This document shows, one piece after another, positions 8,843 through 18,313 of a stretch of 64,000 nt of DNA. A program made the translations under genes and the position numbers. The first letter of the stretch is position 1; each line of letters opens with the position of its first letter. This stretch comes from an uncultured Microbacteriaceae bacterium (lineage in GTDB: Bacteria; Actinomycetota; Actinomycetes; Actinomycetales; Microbacteriaceae): assembly GCA_937872445.1 (NCBI GenBank), contig CALMSL010000121.1:1-64000 (forward strand), read 5' to 3'. Below the pieces are notes generated by a model that was not told where the DNA came from, searched no databases, and saw only the letters and a program-made list of their open reading frames with translations.

Positions 8843-9675
8843 ACATCTCCAGTGCACCACTGACCGCTGGGCCTGACGTGCAATTCGCGTCAGGTCCAGC
8901 GGGCCGCATCGCATATCGCGATATCGATGGCGAGGGAATACCCATCGTCTTTGTTCACGGCATTAATATGTCTTCAGGCGTATGGAGCAAAGTCGTTCCG
9001 CTTCTCGAGGGGCGCCGCAGGATCATCATGGATCTTCGGGGTCACGGGAACTCTCACAGTAACTCGCCGTTCGAAATCGATGACTACCTCGCGGACCTGA
9101 AGCACGTCATCGAGGCGACGAAAATCTCGCGCTTCCAGCTCGTAGGCGTATCTCTTGGCGGGATGATTGCCTGCCTCTACGCGCAAGAGCATCCGGAAAA
9201 CGTCCAATCCGTCGTAGCGTTTGGCAGTGCGCCCGTGGGTAAGCATCCGAATCTCAACGGGGCGATGCGGCGGCTCCGTGCCATCGGCGTCGCGTCCTAT
9301 TTCGAGGCGTCGCTAGAGAAGCTGACGTTGCCACCGGGTGTGGATCGCGAGGTTCGCGATCTCGTCGTCTCCTACGCAATCGATGGGCGCGAGGACGCCA
9401 CGATGGTCGAAGCTGTCACGAGAGCCGGGTTCACAACAGATCTCTCACATCGCCTGGTCCCAAGCGGGTGCCCAGTCCTTATCGTTAACGGTGAGCTGGA
9501 CCGCACGTGCACCCCCGAACTTGGTCGTGCGCTGGCCATTTCAACGGGAGGTGAGGCGCTTGAGATACCCAATGGCGGGCACATCCTTCCACTTGAAACA
9601 CCGGCCGAGTGTGCACGCCTGATCGCTGGAATGACTCGCGACGCGGATTCCGCGCGACGAGGGGAGACATCATGA
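8839..9675 (+). CDS. Alpha/beta hydrolase
   Basis: Alpha/beta-fold hydrolase of about 278 aa, similar to enol-lactonase and esterase-type enzymes. The oxyanion segment is VHGINMSSGVW, and the nucleophile elbow is GVSLGG. The acid lies in NGELDRTCTPE and the catalytic histidine in NGGHILPLE, so the triad is complete. It starts with GTG overlapping the preceding stop, and its own stop overlaps the MarR start. It probably opens a lactone or ester, or cleaves a C-C bond, in the pathway fed by the ABC importer. Confidence 0.85.
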   Translation: MNISSAPLTAGPDVQFASGPAGRIAYRDIDGEGIPIVFVHGINMSSGVWSKVVPLLEGRRRIIMDLRGHGNSHSNSPFEIDDYLADLKHVIEATKISRFQLVGVSLGGMIACLYAQEHPENVQSVVAFGSAPVGKHPNLNGAMRRLRAIGVASYFEASLEKLTLPPGVDREVRDLVVSYAIDGREDATMVEAVTRAGFTTDLSHRLVPSGCPVLIVNGELDRTCTPELGRALAISTGGEALEIPNGGHILPLETPAECARLIAGMTRDADSARRGETS

Positions 9676-10190
9676 CGAAAAGTCGAGACTTCGTCGACCA
9701 CCTCATAGAGCAATGGGAAATCGAGCTGCCCGGTCTGGAGTACGACGGTCTGGCCGTCTTTGCTCGACTCGCTCGATTCACCCAACTGGCGAGCAGGAGA
9801 ATCTATCAGGGTCTCGAGGAATTCGAACTCACGGAGTCCCAGGTAAACATGCTCGCGGCGTTGTATCGGTCGGGCGCTCCTTACCGATTGTCTCCTACCG
9901 AGCTGTCCACGGCGATGCTTCTCACCCCGGGCACCATCACCTATGTCATCGACCAAATGGTGGATGCAAAAAACGTCGTTCGGCGCAGCGACCCGACAGA
10001 CCGACGCAAGGTCATCATCGAACTGACGGAGTCAGGGAGCAGGCGAGTGCAGTCCGCAATGCGTTCCCACGTTTCAACGTGTCTGGATCTGCTTCGGGCG
10101 CTTTCTGATCCGCAACGACGTGTATTCATCGATTCCTTGCGCATGCTGCTGCTTAGCGTGGATGAACAAGGTGACGAGATAGGGGTTTGA
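9672..10190 (+). CDS. MarR family regulator
   Basis: Winged-helix dimeric regulator, about 172 aa. The MarR core runs from LTESQVNMLAALYRSG through the recognition helix LSTAMLLTPGTITYVIDQM and the wing VVRRSDPTDRRKVIIELTESG. ATG 9672 overlaps the hydrolase stop (ATGA). Encoded in the middle of the operon, it is likely an autoregulatory, ligand-responsive repressor of the transport and degradation genes. The ligand is perhaps the imported compound or an intermediate. Confidence 0.88.
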   Translation: MTKSRDFVDHLIEQWEIELPGLEYDGLAVFARLARFTQLASRRIYQGLEEFELTESQVNMLAALYRSGAPYRLSPTELSTAMLLTPGTITYVIDQMVDAKNVVRRSDPTDRRKVIIELTESGSRRVQSAMRSHVSTCLDLLRALSDPQRRVFIDSLRMLLLSVDEQGDEIGV

Positions 10191-10191
10191 G

Positions 10192-11178
10192 ATGTTATTG
10201 AGCCTGGGATTCACGGGGTCCACGCCCTTGCCTGACACCTTTCCGGGCGTCGATGCCTGCGAGGAGTTTGGCCTGCATGGGGTGTGGTCGGCGGAACACG
10301 TTGGCCTCAATGATGCGCTTGTTCCTTCCACCACGTATGCAACTCGCACGAAGAATATTGAACTCGGTCTGATGGGACTGAACGCCGACACCCGTTCACC
10401 TGGCGTGCTGGCCATGGAGATTGCGACGTTGAACTCGATTGCGCCAGGAAGGCTTCGCCTCCACGTTGGCGTAGGCAGTCCGCAGCGTGCGAGGAGTATC
10501 GGTGTAACCGATAAGCGCACCCTTGAAGGAGTTGAAGTCTTCGTCAGTGTGATGCGAAAGCTTCTCCGAGGTGAAGCCGTTACGGGAGAAAGCGAGGCGT
10601 TTCGCCTGGTCGACATGAAGGTGACGACCGCAGCGAGCGACGTATCTGCAGTTCCCATCGACATTATGGCGATAAGGCCCCGGATGACGGCGCTTGCCGC
10701 GCGCGTTGCCGATGGGCTCTCGCTGTCCGTTGCGTCGTCACATGACTATTTGAGCAAACAGGTGACGCTTGCGGAGGAGGTGCTGGATTCGGAAGGGCGT
10801 GATCGGTCCGCGTTCCGCGTTTCGGCAGCGGTGCTTGCTTGCATTGATGACAACCTGGATTCGGCACGTCATCGGTTTGGCACGATGCTCGCCGGATTTC
10901 CTTTAGCCAGTGCACCTATGGCCTATGAGGGTCTTGAAGTTCCCGATGCGGATCTCATCGCTGAGACAATACGTTCGAAAGGCATTGAGGCCGCCGGCGA
11001 GCTCTTTCGCCCTGAAACACTCGATGGACTCGGGCTAGTCAGCACACTGGCGGGCCTGCCGGACGCAATAAGGGCATACCGCGAGGATGGAATCGACGAG
11101 CTCATTGTCATCCTGACGGCGCCTCCCTCTCAGCACCGAGGACTTGTGGAAGCGATTTCGCACGCCGGCTCGAATTGA
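10192..11178 (+). CDS. Luciferase-like flavin-dependent monooxygenase
   Basis: LLM-class oxidoreductase with a TIM-barrel fold, about 328 aa. It uses FMN or F420. Family features include FGLHGVWSAEHVGL, IELGLMGLNADTRSPGVLAMEIATLNSIAPGR and RLRLHVGVGSP. It begins one base after the MarR stop and its own stop overlaps the next start. It probably carries out an oxidative step, ring opening or dealkylation, on the substrate of this operon. Whether it uses FMN/O2 or F420 cannot be judged by eye. Confidence 0.85.
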   Translation: MLLSLGFTGSTPLPDTFPGVDACEEFGLHGVWSAEHVGLNDALVPSTTYATRTKNIELGLMGLNADTRSPGVLAMEIATLNSIAPGRLRLHVGVGSPQRARSIGVTDKRTLEGVEVFVSVMRKLLRGEAVTGESEAFRLVDMKVTTAASDVSAVPIDIMAIRPRMTALAARVADGLSLSVASSHDYLSKQVTLAEEVLDSEGRDRSAFRVSAAVLACIDDNLDSARHRFGTMLAGFPLASAPMAYEGLEVPDADLIAETIRSKGIEAAGELFRPETLDGLGLVSTLAGLPDAIRAYREDGIDELIVILTAPPSQHRGLVEAISHAGSN

Positions 11179-12302
11179 GCGTCGCTGGAAACCAGTATTC
11201 ACTGGCGTCGATGATCTCCGATGCACGAGAGCTCGTGGAGTGCGAGTCACCGTCAACCGACCGAAGTGCGATTTCCGCCTCGGCCGACGTGGTCGCGAGC
11301 GTGGGATCCGCCCATCTGGGAGTACAGCCCGAACGATTAGAGATTGACGGACGAGCTCACCTCAAATGGAAGTTTGGACGCGGTCAAACTCGCGTGCTCA
11401 TTCTCATGCATCATGACACGGTATGGCCGCTGGGTTCTCTCATCACCATGCCGTTTGCGGTGACCGGTGGAACGATGACGGGACCGGGCTGTTTCGACAT
11501 GAAAGTCGGAATCGTGATGGCCTTTCATGCCGTGGCGAGCATCCTCGAACGGGATGGCGTGACGATGTTGGTCACAGGCGATGAAGAGATCGGTTCACCC
11601 AGTTCCAGATCATTGATTGAGCAAGAATCCGCAGGCGCTGCGGGAACCCTCGTTCTGGAGGCCGCAGGCCCGTATGGTGCATTGAAGACACAGCGTAAGG
11701 GTGTGTCCTTTTACGAGCTATCCGTCGAAGGACGTGCTGCACATGCCGGGCTGGAGCCAGAACGGGGAGTGAACTCGGTTGTTGAGCTGGCGAATCAGAT
11801 TCACATTATTTCCCAACTGGGCAGCTCGAGGCTTGGAACCAGCGTGACACCGACGATGGCGAGGGGAGGCAGCACCGCCAACACCGTTCCGGCTTCGGCA
11901 TCGCTCTCGATCGATGTCAGGGCGTGGACAAATGATGAGTTAAGGCGGGTCGACCGGGCCCTTCATGCGCTGACTCCCACGCTTTCAGGGGCTGAAATCT
12001 CAATTGCCGGAGACGTCGGTCGACCACCGCTTGAATCCTTGGCCTCGTCCTCGCTCTTCGAACTTGCGCAATCCATTTCTAGGCGCCTCGGGCTTAGTCC
12101 ACTGTCGGAAGCGGCCGTGGGTGGCGCATCCGACGGGAACTTTACGGCAGCTAGGGAAATCCCGACTCTGGACGGTTTAGGTGCCGTCGGTGGTGGGGCG
12201 CACTCGAATGATGAGCACGTTCTGATCAACGTTCTGCCCGAACGCACACGTTTGTTGGCCGAACTCATCAAAGAGATTCTCGGGCAGCAACCTCACGATT
12301 GA
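11175..12302 (+). CDS. M20 family carboxypeptidase/amidohydrolase
   Basis: Dizinc M20 hydrolase of about 375 aa, closest in look to glutamate carboxypeptidase/ArgE types. Metal ligands are visible at H79 and D81 (MHHDT), D108 (GCFDMK), the catalytic EE in TGDEEIGS, and a late histidine in GGGAHSNDEH. The dimerisation domain contains the HAGLEPERG histidine. TTG 11175 overlaps the preceding stop (TTGA) and suggests coupling; ATG 11211 is an alternative. It is the last gene of the operon and would release an amino acid or other acid from an amide or peptide bond. Confidence 0.85.
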   Translation: MSVAGNQYSLASMISDARELVECESPSTDRSAISASADVVASVGSAHLGVQPERLEIDGRAHLKWKFGRGQTRVLILMHHDTVWPLGSLITMPFAVTGGTMTGPGCFDMKVGIVMAFHAVASILERDGVTMLVTGDEEIGSPSSRSLIEQESAGAAGTLVLEAAGPYGALKTQRKGVSFYELSVEGRAAHAGLEPERGVNSVVELANQIHIISQLGSSRLGTSVTPTMARGGSTANTVPASASLSIDVRAWTNDELRRVDRALHALTPTLSGAEISIAGDVGRPPLESLASSSLFELAQSISRRLGLSPLSEAAVGGASDGNFTAAREIPTLDGLGAVGGGAHSNDEHVLINVLPERTRLLAELIKEILGQQPHD

Positions 12303-12319
12303 TGACCAGTGGCGAAACG

Positions 12320-13657
12320 TTACAACCCGCCGAGCAGCGCGATCGGGTTCTCAATGCACTTTGTGATGAAACCCATGAACTCGCTCGGCACATCGCCGTC
12401 GCACACGCGGTGATCGAACACCATCGACAGCACCATGATTTTGCGCACCACGATCTCGCCGTCGACAACCCACGGCCGGTCGAGGATGCGGCCGACGCCG
12501 AGCATCGCGACCTCCGGCTGGTTGATGAGCGGCGCGGAGCCGTCCATCCCGAAACCGCCGTAATTGTTGAGCGTGAACGTTCCGCCGCGCAACTGGTCGT
12601 TCGGGAAGTTGCCGGTCTTCGCCGTCTCGACGAGACCTGTGAGCGAGTCCCGCAACGCCTCCGTAGTCATGTCGCCAGCGCCGTGGATGACGGGAACCAT
12701 GAGCCCCCGCGCGGTCTGCGCCGCAATGCCGAGGTTGATCGCTGAATGCTGCACGATCTCGCCGGCCGTCATGTCGACGCTCGAGTTCAGGATCGGCCAC
12801 TGCTTGAGCCCGGCAACCACGAAACGGGCAAGTAAGGCGTTCAGGCTCCACCGATCACCGGTGGACTTCTGCAACTGCTCCTTCGCCGCGAGCAGCTCCG
12901 TGGCATCGACGTCGAGCCAAATGGTGGCCTCCGGCACGTCGCGGCGGGAGGCTGTCATGCGCTCCGCGACGATCTTGCGCAAGCCCGTGATGGGGATGCG
13001 GATGTCGCCGTCGGCGCTGGCGATCGGCCTCGGCGCATCGCCCGGTGCCGACGCACTGGCCGGTGCGCTCCCGGCTGCGGAGTGTCCACCCTGGGCAATC
13101 ACGCGCTCCACGTCCGCGCGCAGCACGAGACCGCCCGTGCCGGTGCCCTGAAGCGTGTTGGCGGCGAAACCGTGCTCGTGGGCGAGCTTGCGCACGAGCG
13201 GGGAAACGACGGGAGAAACGGCGCCGTCATCGTCGAGCCGGCGGGGTGAGGGGCTCGCGGCCGTCGCCGCGACGCCGCGCGCGCCAGATTCAGGGGGACT
13301 CGCAGCGGCAGAGCCGGTGTTCCGACGGCCGAACCGGCCCGACGGCGCGGGCCGGCGAGATTTCGCCGTAGTGCTGGAAGGTGCGCTTGCGACATCGGGT
13401 TCCGATCCGCCCTCGACTCCGACGGTGATGATCGGTTGCCCGGAGTGGATGGTGTCGCCCACAGCCGCGTGCAACTTCTCCACGACGCCCGCGAACGGGC
13501 ACGGCAACTCCACGACGGACTTCGCCGACTCGACCTCGATGATCGGCTGGTCCACGACGACCGTGTCGCCCACGGCGACGAGCCAGTTCACAATCTCCGC
13601 CTCGGTGAGACCCTCGCCGAGGTCGGGCAGGATGAAATCTTTGCTCGTTGTCGCCAT
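12320..13657 (-). CDS. 2-oxoacid dehydrogenase E2 (dihydrolipoamide acyltransferase)
   Basis: Acyltransferase core of a branched-chain 2-oxoacid or pyruvate dehydrogenase complex, about 445 aa. One lipoyl domain lies at the N-terminus, with the modified lysine in EVESAKSVVELP. After a Pro/Ala/Ser linker comes a peripheral-subunit-binding domain (PLVRKLAHEHG). The C-terminal catalytic domain contains FTLNNYGGFGMDGSAPLINQPE and ends with VFDHRVCDGDVPSEFM, carrying the catalytic histidine and aspartate. ATG 13657 overlaps the E1beta stop (TGATG). No E3 gene lies in the window. Confidence 0.9.
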   Translation of the reverse strand: MATTSKDFILPDLGEGLTEAEIVNWLVAVGDTVVVDQPIIEVESAKSVVELPCPFAGVVEKLHAAVGDTIHSGQPIITVGVEGGSEPDVASAPSSTTAKSRRPAPSGRFGRRNTGSAAASPPESGARGVAATAASPSPRRLDDDGAVSPVVSPLVRKLAHEHGFAANTLQGTGTGGLVLRADVERVIAQGGHSAAGSAPASASAPGDAPRPIASADGDIRIPITGLRKIVAERMTASRRDVPEATIWLDVDATELLAAKEQLQKSTGDRWSLNALLARFVVAGLKQWPILNSSVDMTAGEIVQHSAINLGIAAQTARGLMVPVIHGAGDMTTEALRDSLTGLVETAKTGNFPNDQLRGGTFTLNNYGGFGMDGSAPLINQPEVAMLGVGRILDRPWVVDGEIVVRKIMVLSMVFDHRVCDGDVPSEFMGFITKCIENPIALLGGL

Positions 13658-14646
13658 CAGTCGTCCCACTCCCACGTGCTCATCGCGTTCAGGATCCGCT
13701 CAGGGGTAGGCAAATAGTACTTCTCCAGCAGGGGAGCGGGGAACGGAATGTCCGCCCCCGTGATCCGCAGGATGGGGGCCGCAAGGTGGTAGAACTCGCG
13801 CTCGGTCACGCGCGCGGCAACCTCAGCACCGTATCCGCCGAATTGGGCGGCCTCGTGGATGACGACAGACCGGCTCGTCTTCCGCACGGAGGCGCAGACC
13901 GTCTCGTCGTCGAAGGGGGAGAGGCTGCGCAGGTCGATGACCTCAACCGACAAGTCCTCCTCCTCGGCAAGCTCCGCGGTCTTGAGGGCGACGGCGACCG
14001 TGGGTCCGTAGGAGATGAGGGTCACATCCGTGCCCTCCCGCACCACAGCAGCCTTGTTCATCGGCAGCGGCGGGCCGGACTGCTCCGTGCCCTCCTTCAT
14101 CCAGTAGTGGCTTTTCGGCTCCAGGAAAATCACCGGGTCGTCCGAGGCAATCGCCTCGCGGAGCATCGAATATGCGTCCGCAGGGTTCGACGGCGTGACG
14201 ACCGTAAGCCCCGGGGTGTGCGTCCAGTACGCCTCCGAGGAGTCGGAGTGGTGCTCCACCCCGCCGATGCCGCCCGAGGTGGGAATGCGGATGACGATGG
14301 GCAGCGAAACGCGCCCGCGCGTTCGATTGCGCATCTTCGCCACGTGGGACACGATCTGCTCGAATGCGGGGTAACTGAACGCGTCGAACTGCATCTCCAC
14401 GATCGGCCGCATGCCGTACATGGCCATGCCGATGGCGGTGCCGATGATGCCGGATTCCGCCAGTGGAGAGTCCCAGACCCGGTCCTCGCCGAACTCCGCC
14501 AACAGGCCACTCGTGACGCGGAAGACGCCGCCGAGCTGCCCGACATCCTCACCGAAAATCACGACATTCGGGTCCTCGTCGAGCGCATCGCGCATCGCCG
14601 AGTTGAGGGCAGCCGCCATGGTCAGCGGTTTGGCAGTCTTCGCCAT
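13657..14646 (-). CDS. 2-oxoacid dehydrogenase E1 beta subunit
   Basis: Thiamine-diphosphate-dependent E1 beta subunit, about 329 aa. Family features are NVVIFGEDVGQLGGVFRVT near the N-terminus, ESGIIGTAIGMAMYGMRPIVEMQF (TPP-contact glutamate region) and the C-terminal YHLAAPILRITGADIPFP. It pairs with the E1 alpha subunit encoded just upstream. Start and stop codons overlap both neighbours as TGATG, so all three subunits are translationally coupled. Confidence 0.92.
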   Translation of the reverse strand: MAKTAKPLTMAAALNSAMRDALDEDPNVVIFGEDVGQLGGVFRVTSGLLAEFGEDRVWDSPLAESGIIGTAIGMAMYGMRPIVEMQFDAFSYPAFEQIVSHVAKMRNRTRGRVSLPIVIRIPTSGGIGGVEHHSDSSEAYWTHTPGLTVVTPSNPADAYSMLREAIASDDPVIFLEPKSHYWMKEGTEQSGPPLPMNKAAVVREGTDVTLISYGPTVAVALKTAELAEEEDLSVEVIDLRSLSPFDDETVCASVRKTSRSVVIHEAAQFGGYGAEVAARVTEREFYHLAAPILRITGADIPFPAPLLEKYYLPTPERILNAMSTWEWDD

Positions 14647-15770
14647 CAGCTCACCGCCCCGGCGTCGTGCGCATCTTCCAGTTCGGCTTTCAGCGCATCG
14701 CGTTGCTCCAGAAGCGAGGCTCGCGGCTCGTTGTACACGTGCTCGAAAAGTTCCATCGGGTCGATCGCCGGTTCACGGTTCATCGCCTCCCGCATCGCCG
14801 CCGCAATCCGCTCGGATTCCTCCTCGATCGATGCGCGCAATTCGTCATCGAGGGCGCCCTCCGTCGTGAGATAGCGCTCGAGGCGGGCAATGGGGTCGCG
14901 GGCCTTCCACGCTTCGACGTCGGCAGCGTCTCGGTAACGGCTTGGATCATCCGAATTCGTGTGTGGCTCAATCCGGTAGGTGAGGCATTCGATCATGGTC
15001 GGGCCGCCCCCGCTGCGCGCGCGGTCGAGCGCCTCGGTGACGACCGCGAACACCGCGGCGATGTCATTGCCGTCCACGTGATATCCGGGAATCCCGTAGC
15101 CCACAGCCTTGTCAGCAAGCATGCGCGCTCTGGTTTGTTTCGCAATCGGCACGCTGATCGCAAACTGGTTGTTCTGGATGATGAAGACGGTCGGTGTTTG
15201 CCATACTCCGGCGAAATTGAATCCCTCGTGAGCGTCCCCTTCGCTCGTCGCACCGTCACCGATAAAGGTCACCGTGGCGATGGGGTCGCCCTTGAGTTTT
15301 GCCGCCATCGCCAACCCCACGGCGTGAAGAACCTGGGTGGCTAACGGTGTGGCCTGCGGTGCGATTCGGTGTTCTTTGGGGTCCCACCCTGAATGCCAGT
15401 CTCCGCGGAAGCCGGAGAGAAGTTCGGCGGTCACGACTCCGCGAGTTCCTACCGCGATGCTGTCCCGATACGTGGGGAACAGCCAATCGGTTTCCTGCAT
15501 CGCCATGACGGTGCCGATTTCGCTTGCTTCCTGGCCGCGCGCTGAAGGGTAGGTGGAGAGCCTGCCCTGGCGGGTGAGCGCCGTCACCTGGGTTTCCCAG
15601 CGCCGGGCGATCACCATGCGTCGGTACAGCTCCTTGAGCACCTCGACGTCCGGCAGCTCGTACCCGCGCCGCCGGTCGATCGGCACCGCGGCACCGCTCG
15701 CGTCGATGAGCGTGAAGGCTTCCGCGTCGGGCAGAACAGCGCGCGCGCTGGTCTCTTCGGTGAGGCTCAT
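14646..15770 (-). CDS. 2-oxoacid dehydrogenase E1 alpha subunit
   Basis: TPP-binding E1 alpha subunit, about 374 aa. The TPP motif begins FIGDGATSEGDAHEGFNFAGVW and ends in NNQFAISVP. YRIEPHTNSDDPSRYR is the conserved phosphorylation-loop region. The length without a long targeting extension is typical of bacterial BCKDH E1. ATG 15770 is used; the frame extends to 15827 without family similarity. The Lrp-type regulator encoded upstream favours branched-chain substrates, as in the Pseudomonas bkd operon, but a pyruvate-specific complex is possible. Confidence 0.9.
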   Translation of the reverse strand: MSLTEETSARAVLPDAEAFTLIDASGAAVPIDRRRGYELPDVEVLKELYRRMVIARRWETQVTALTRQGRLSTYPSARGQEASEIGTVMAMQETDWLFPTYRDSIAVGTRGVVTAELLSGFRGDWHSGWDPKEHRIAPQATPLATQVLHAVGLAMAAKLKGDPIATVTFIGDGATSEGDAHEGFNFAGVWQTPTVFIIQNNQFAISVPIAKQTRARMLADKAVGYGIPGYHVDGNDIAAVFAVVTEALDRARSGGGPTMIECLTYRIEPHTNSDDPSRYRDAADVEAWKARDPIARLERYLTTEGALDDELRASIEEESERIAAAMREAMNREPAIDPMELFEHVYNEPRASLLEQRDALKAELEDAHDAGAVS

Positions 15771-15782
15771 TCCTCTATGGTG

Positions 15783-15798
15783 CGCCAGAGAATTGGCG
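15783..15798. promoter_or_regulatory. Dyad upstream of E1 alpha
   Basis: CGCCA-N6-TGGCG lies 12 bp before the E1 alpha start, in the 108-bp gap after the Lrp gene. It could be an Lrp-type site; only symmetry and position support it. Confidence 0.25.
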
Positions 15799-15878
15799 AC
15801 GAGGAGCAGTTCGCGGCGAATCGGCACGCTTGGCGCGTGGCGGGCCGTCCGACAGGACGAATGGCTGGCATTAGCCGG

Positions 15879-16358
15879 TCAAAGATGCCATGCGTCCGTC
15901 GCCAGCTCGGGCGCGGTGCCCGCTCGCTCCTCCAGAATCATGTAGGAGCGTGTCGACGCCACGCCGGGCATGTTCCGGATGCTGTGCAGGATCGTCTCCG
16001 ACAGCGCATCGTGATCCGGAGCACTCACGGTCAGCAGGATGTCGATGTCGCCCGCGAGCGCCTGCGCCTTCTCCACGAAGGGAAGGGCGGCGAGAGCTGC
16101 AGACACGGTCGGCCAGTCCGCATCCACTTTCACGATGACGATCGCGGTGATCCCGAGGCCCAGTGCCTCGCGGTCGACGTTCGCCGAGAAGCCGGTGATG
16201 ACCCCGTGCTCGAGCAGACGCGTGAACCGGGTGTGCGCTGCGGTGCGGGAGATGTGGACGCGGTCGGCGAGGGCGCGGAGGGACAGGCGCGCATCCTTGC
16301 CGAGTTCGGCGATGATCCGCCGGTCGATGGCGTCGACGCGGTACTTCTTCCCCGGCAT
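15879..16358 (-). CDS. Lrp/AsnC family regulator
   Basis: Feast/famine regulator of about 159 aa. It has an N-terminal helix-turn-helix ([46 protein letters not shown]) and a C-terminal RAM ligand-binding domain ([20 protein letters not shown]). ATG 16358 has GGAGG about 8 nt upstream. It precedes the E1-E2 operon on the same strand by 108 bp and is the likely amino-acid-responsive activator of it, as BkdR is in pseudomonads. Confidence 0.88.
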   Translation of the reverse strand: MPGKKYRVDAIDRRIIAELGKDARLSLRALADRVHISRTAAHTRFTRLLEHGVITGFSANVDREALGLGITAIVIVKVDADWPTVSAALAALPFVEKAQALAGDIDILLTVSAPDHDALSETILHSIRNMPGVASTRSYMILEERAGTAPELATDAWHL

Positions 16359-16470
16359 CGGCGGCCTCCTCGCGACGTATCGACCACCAGCGTACTGCCA
16401 GCAGCGCCCGGCAGGGCAGGCGCGTTTGCCGGGCGCGGGCGGGGAACGCGCTTCAGTAGACTCGGATGCT

Positions 16471-18246
16471 GTGATCACTCGACTTTCCCACCTTTTTGTC
16501 CGCACCCTGCGCGATGACCCCGCCGATGCCGAAGTGGCGAGCCATCGCCTGCTCGTTCGGGCTGGATACATCCGCCGGCAGGCGCCGGGAATTTTCGCGT
16601 GGTTGCCGCTGGGCTTGAAGGTGCGCCGCAAGATCGAGCAGGTCATCCGGGAAGAAATGGCGGCGTTCGGCGGCCAGGAAGTGCACTTTCCCGCGCTGCT
16701 TCCGCGCGAACCGTATGAACTGACCGGGCGCTGGACCGAATACGGAGATGGAATTTTCCGGTTGAAGGACCGCAAAGACGCCGACTACCTTCTTGCCCCC
16801 ACGCACGAAGAGGTGTTCACGCTCACCGTGAAGGACATGTACTCCAGCTACAAGGATCTGCCGCTCGTGATCTACCAGATCCAGGACAAGTACCGCGACG
16901 AGGCCAGGCCGCGCGCCGGGCTCCTGCGCGGACGCGAGTTCAGCATGAAGGATTCCTACTCCTTCGACTACACGGATGCCGGGCTCGACAAGTCCTATCA
17001 GGACCACCGCGACGCCTACGAGCGCATTTTCACACGGCTCGGACTCGACTACGAGATCGTGCAGGCCGACGCCGGCGCGATGGGCGGATCCCGCTCGGAG
17101 GAGTTCCTGCACCCCACTCCCGTCGGCGAAGACACGTTCGTGCGCTCAGGGGGCGGATACGCGGCGAACGTCGAAGCGTTCCACACCGAACCCGTCGAAC
17201 CCCGCTCCTGGGAAAAGCTCACCCCGGCCGAAGTGTTCGACACGCCCAACACGCCGACGATCCAGACCCTCGTCGACATGGCGAATGCGGACCATCCCCG
17301 ACCGGACGGCCGCGCCTGGACCGCGGCAGATACGCTCAAGAACATTGTGCTCGCGGTGACCGCGCTCGACGGCACGCGCGAACTCGTCATCGTCGGGATT
17401 CCCGGCGACCGGGATGCGGACCTGAAACGCGCGGAGGTGGCGTTCGCGCCGGCCGCGGTCGAGCCGGCGACGGAGGCGGATTTCGCGAAGAATCCGGGGC
17501 TCGTCAAGGGCTACATCGGTCCGTGGAGCGAATCCGGCCCTGTGCTCGGCGCGAAGAGCACGACCGGCATCCGCTACCTCGTCGATCCTCGGATCGCCGA
17601 TGGCACCGGCTGGATCACGGGAGCGAACGAGAACGGCAGGCACGTTTTCGGCCTCGTCGCTGGCCGCGACTTCGGCAATGACGGCGTCGTGGAGATCGCC
17701 ACGGTGCTCGCAGGGGATCCGGCCCCCGATGGCTCAGGACCGGTCGAGCTGGCCCGCGGCATGGAGATCGGGCACGTGTTCCAGCTCGGCCGCAAGTACG
17801 CTGAGGCGCTCGGACTGAAAGTGCTCGACGAGAACGGCAAGCTCGTGACCGTCACGATGGGCTCCTACGGCATCGGCGTCACGCGCATCATGGCGGTCAT
17901 CGCGGAGGCGAACAACGACGACAAGGGGCTCGTGTGGCCCCGCGAGGTCAGCCCGTTCGACGTGCACGTGGTGGCCGCAACCCGGGAAGATGCCGTGTAC
18001 GAGGCCGCGGATGCGCTCGTGGCCGAATTCGAGTCCGACGGCGTCGACGTGCTGTACGACGACCGTCCCAAGGTGTCGCCTGGCGTGAAGTTCGGGGACG
18101 CCGAACTCATCGGCGTTCCGCTCATCGTGATCGTGGGGAAAAGCGTTGCCGACGGCAACGTCGAACTGTGGGACCGCCGCACGGGGGAGCGCACCGCCGT
18201 TCCGCTGGCCGAGATTCGGGAACGAGTGGCAGCAGAACTCCGGTAA
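16471..18246 (+). CDS. Prolyl-tRNA synthetase
   Basis: Class II aminoacyl-tRNA synthetase charging tRNA-Pro, about 591 aa. Motif 1 region is [24 protein letters not shown], motif 2 contains [24 protein letters not shown], and motif 3 is [13 protein letters not shown]. The editing (INS) domain lies between motifs 2 and 3, as in bacterial-type ProS, and the C-terminal anticodon-binding domain follows PFDVHVV. GTG 16471 gives the family start [21 protein letters not shown]. The gene is divergent from the Lrp gene and heads the translation block. Confidence 0.95.
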   Translation: MITRLSHLFVRTLRDDPADAEVASHRLLVRAGYIRRQAPGIFAWLPLGLKVRRKIEQVIREEMAAFGGQEVHFPALLPREPYELTGRWTEYGDGIFRLKDRKDADYLLAPTHEEVFTLTVKDMYSSYKDLPLVIYQIQDKYRDEARPRAGLLRGREFSMKDSYSFDYTDAGLDKSYQDHRDAYERIFTRLGLDYEIVQADAGAMGGSRSEEFLHPTPVGEDTFVRSGGGYAANVEAFHTEPVEPRSWEKLTPAEVFDTPNTPTIQTLVDMANADHPRPDGRAWTAADTLKNIVLAVTALDGTRELVIVGIPGDRDADLKRAEVAFAPAAVEPATEADFAKNPGLVKGYIGPWSESGPVLGAKSTTGIRYLVDPRIADGTGWITGANENGRHVFGLVAGRDFGNDGVVEIATVLAGDPAPDGSGPVELARGMEIGHVFQLGRKYAEALGLKVLDENGKLVTVTMGSYGIGVTRIMAVIAEANNDDKGLVWPREVSPFDVHVVAATREDAVYEAADALVAEFESDGVDVLYDDRPKVSPGVKFGDAELIGVPLIVIVGKSVADGNVELWDRRTGERTAVPLAEIRERVAAELR

Positions 18247-18263
18247 CTTAGAGGCAGGTTCCG

Positions 18264-18280
18264 ACCCGGGGCAGCCGGGT
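18264..18280 (+). other. Hairpin in proS-nusA gap
   Basis: ACCCGG-GGCAG-CCGGGT forms a perfect 6-bp stem in the 67-bp gap after proS, with no T-run. It may be a weak terminator or part of the nusA leader. Confidence 0.35.
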
Positions 18281-18313
18281 GATAACAGAAGAAATGAATA
18301 GTGGAGGCACGTC

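Noticed and set aside
9672..10190. Frameshifted duplicate of the MarR gene in frame 9713-10108
   Set aside because: The alternative frame lacks a helix-turn-helix and only shadows the MarR gene.
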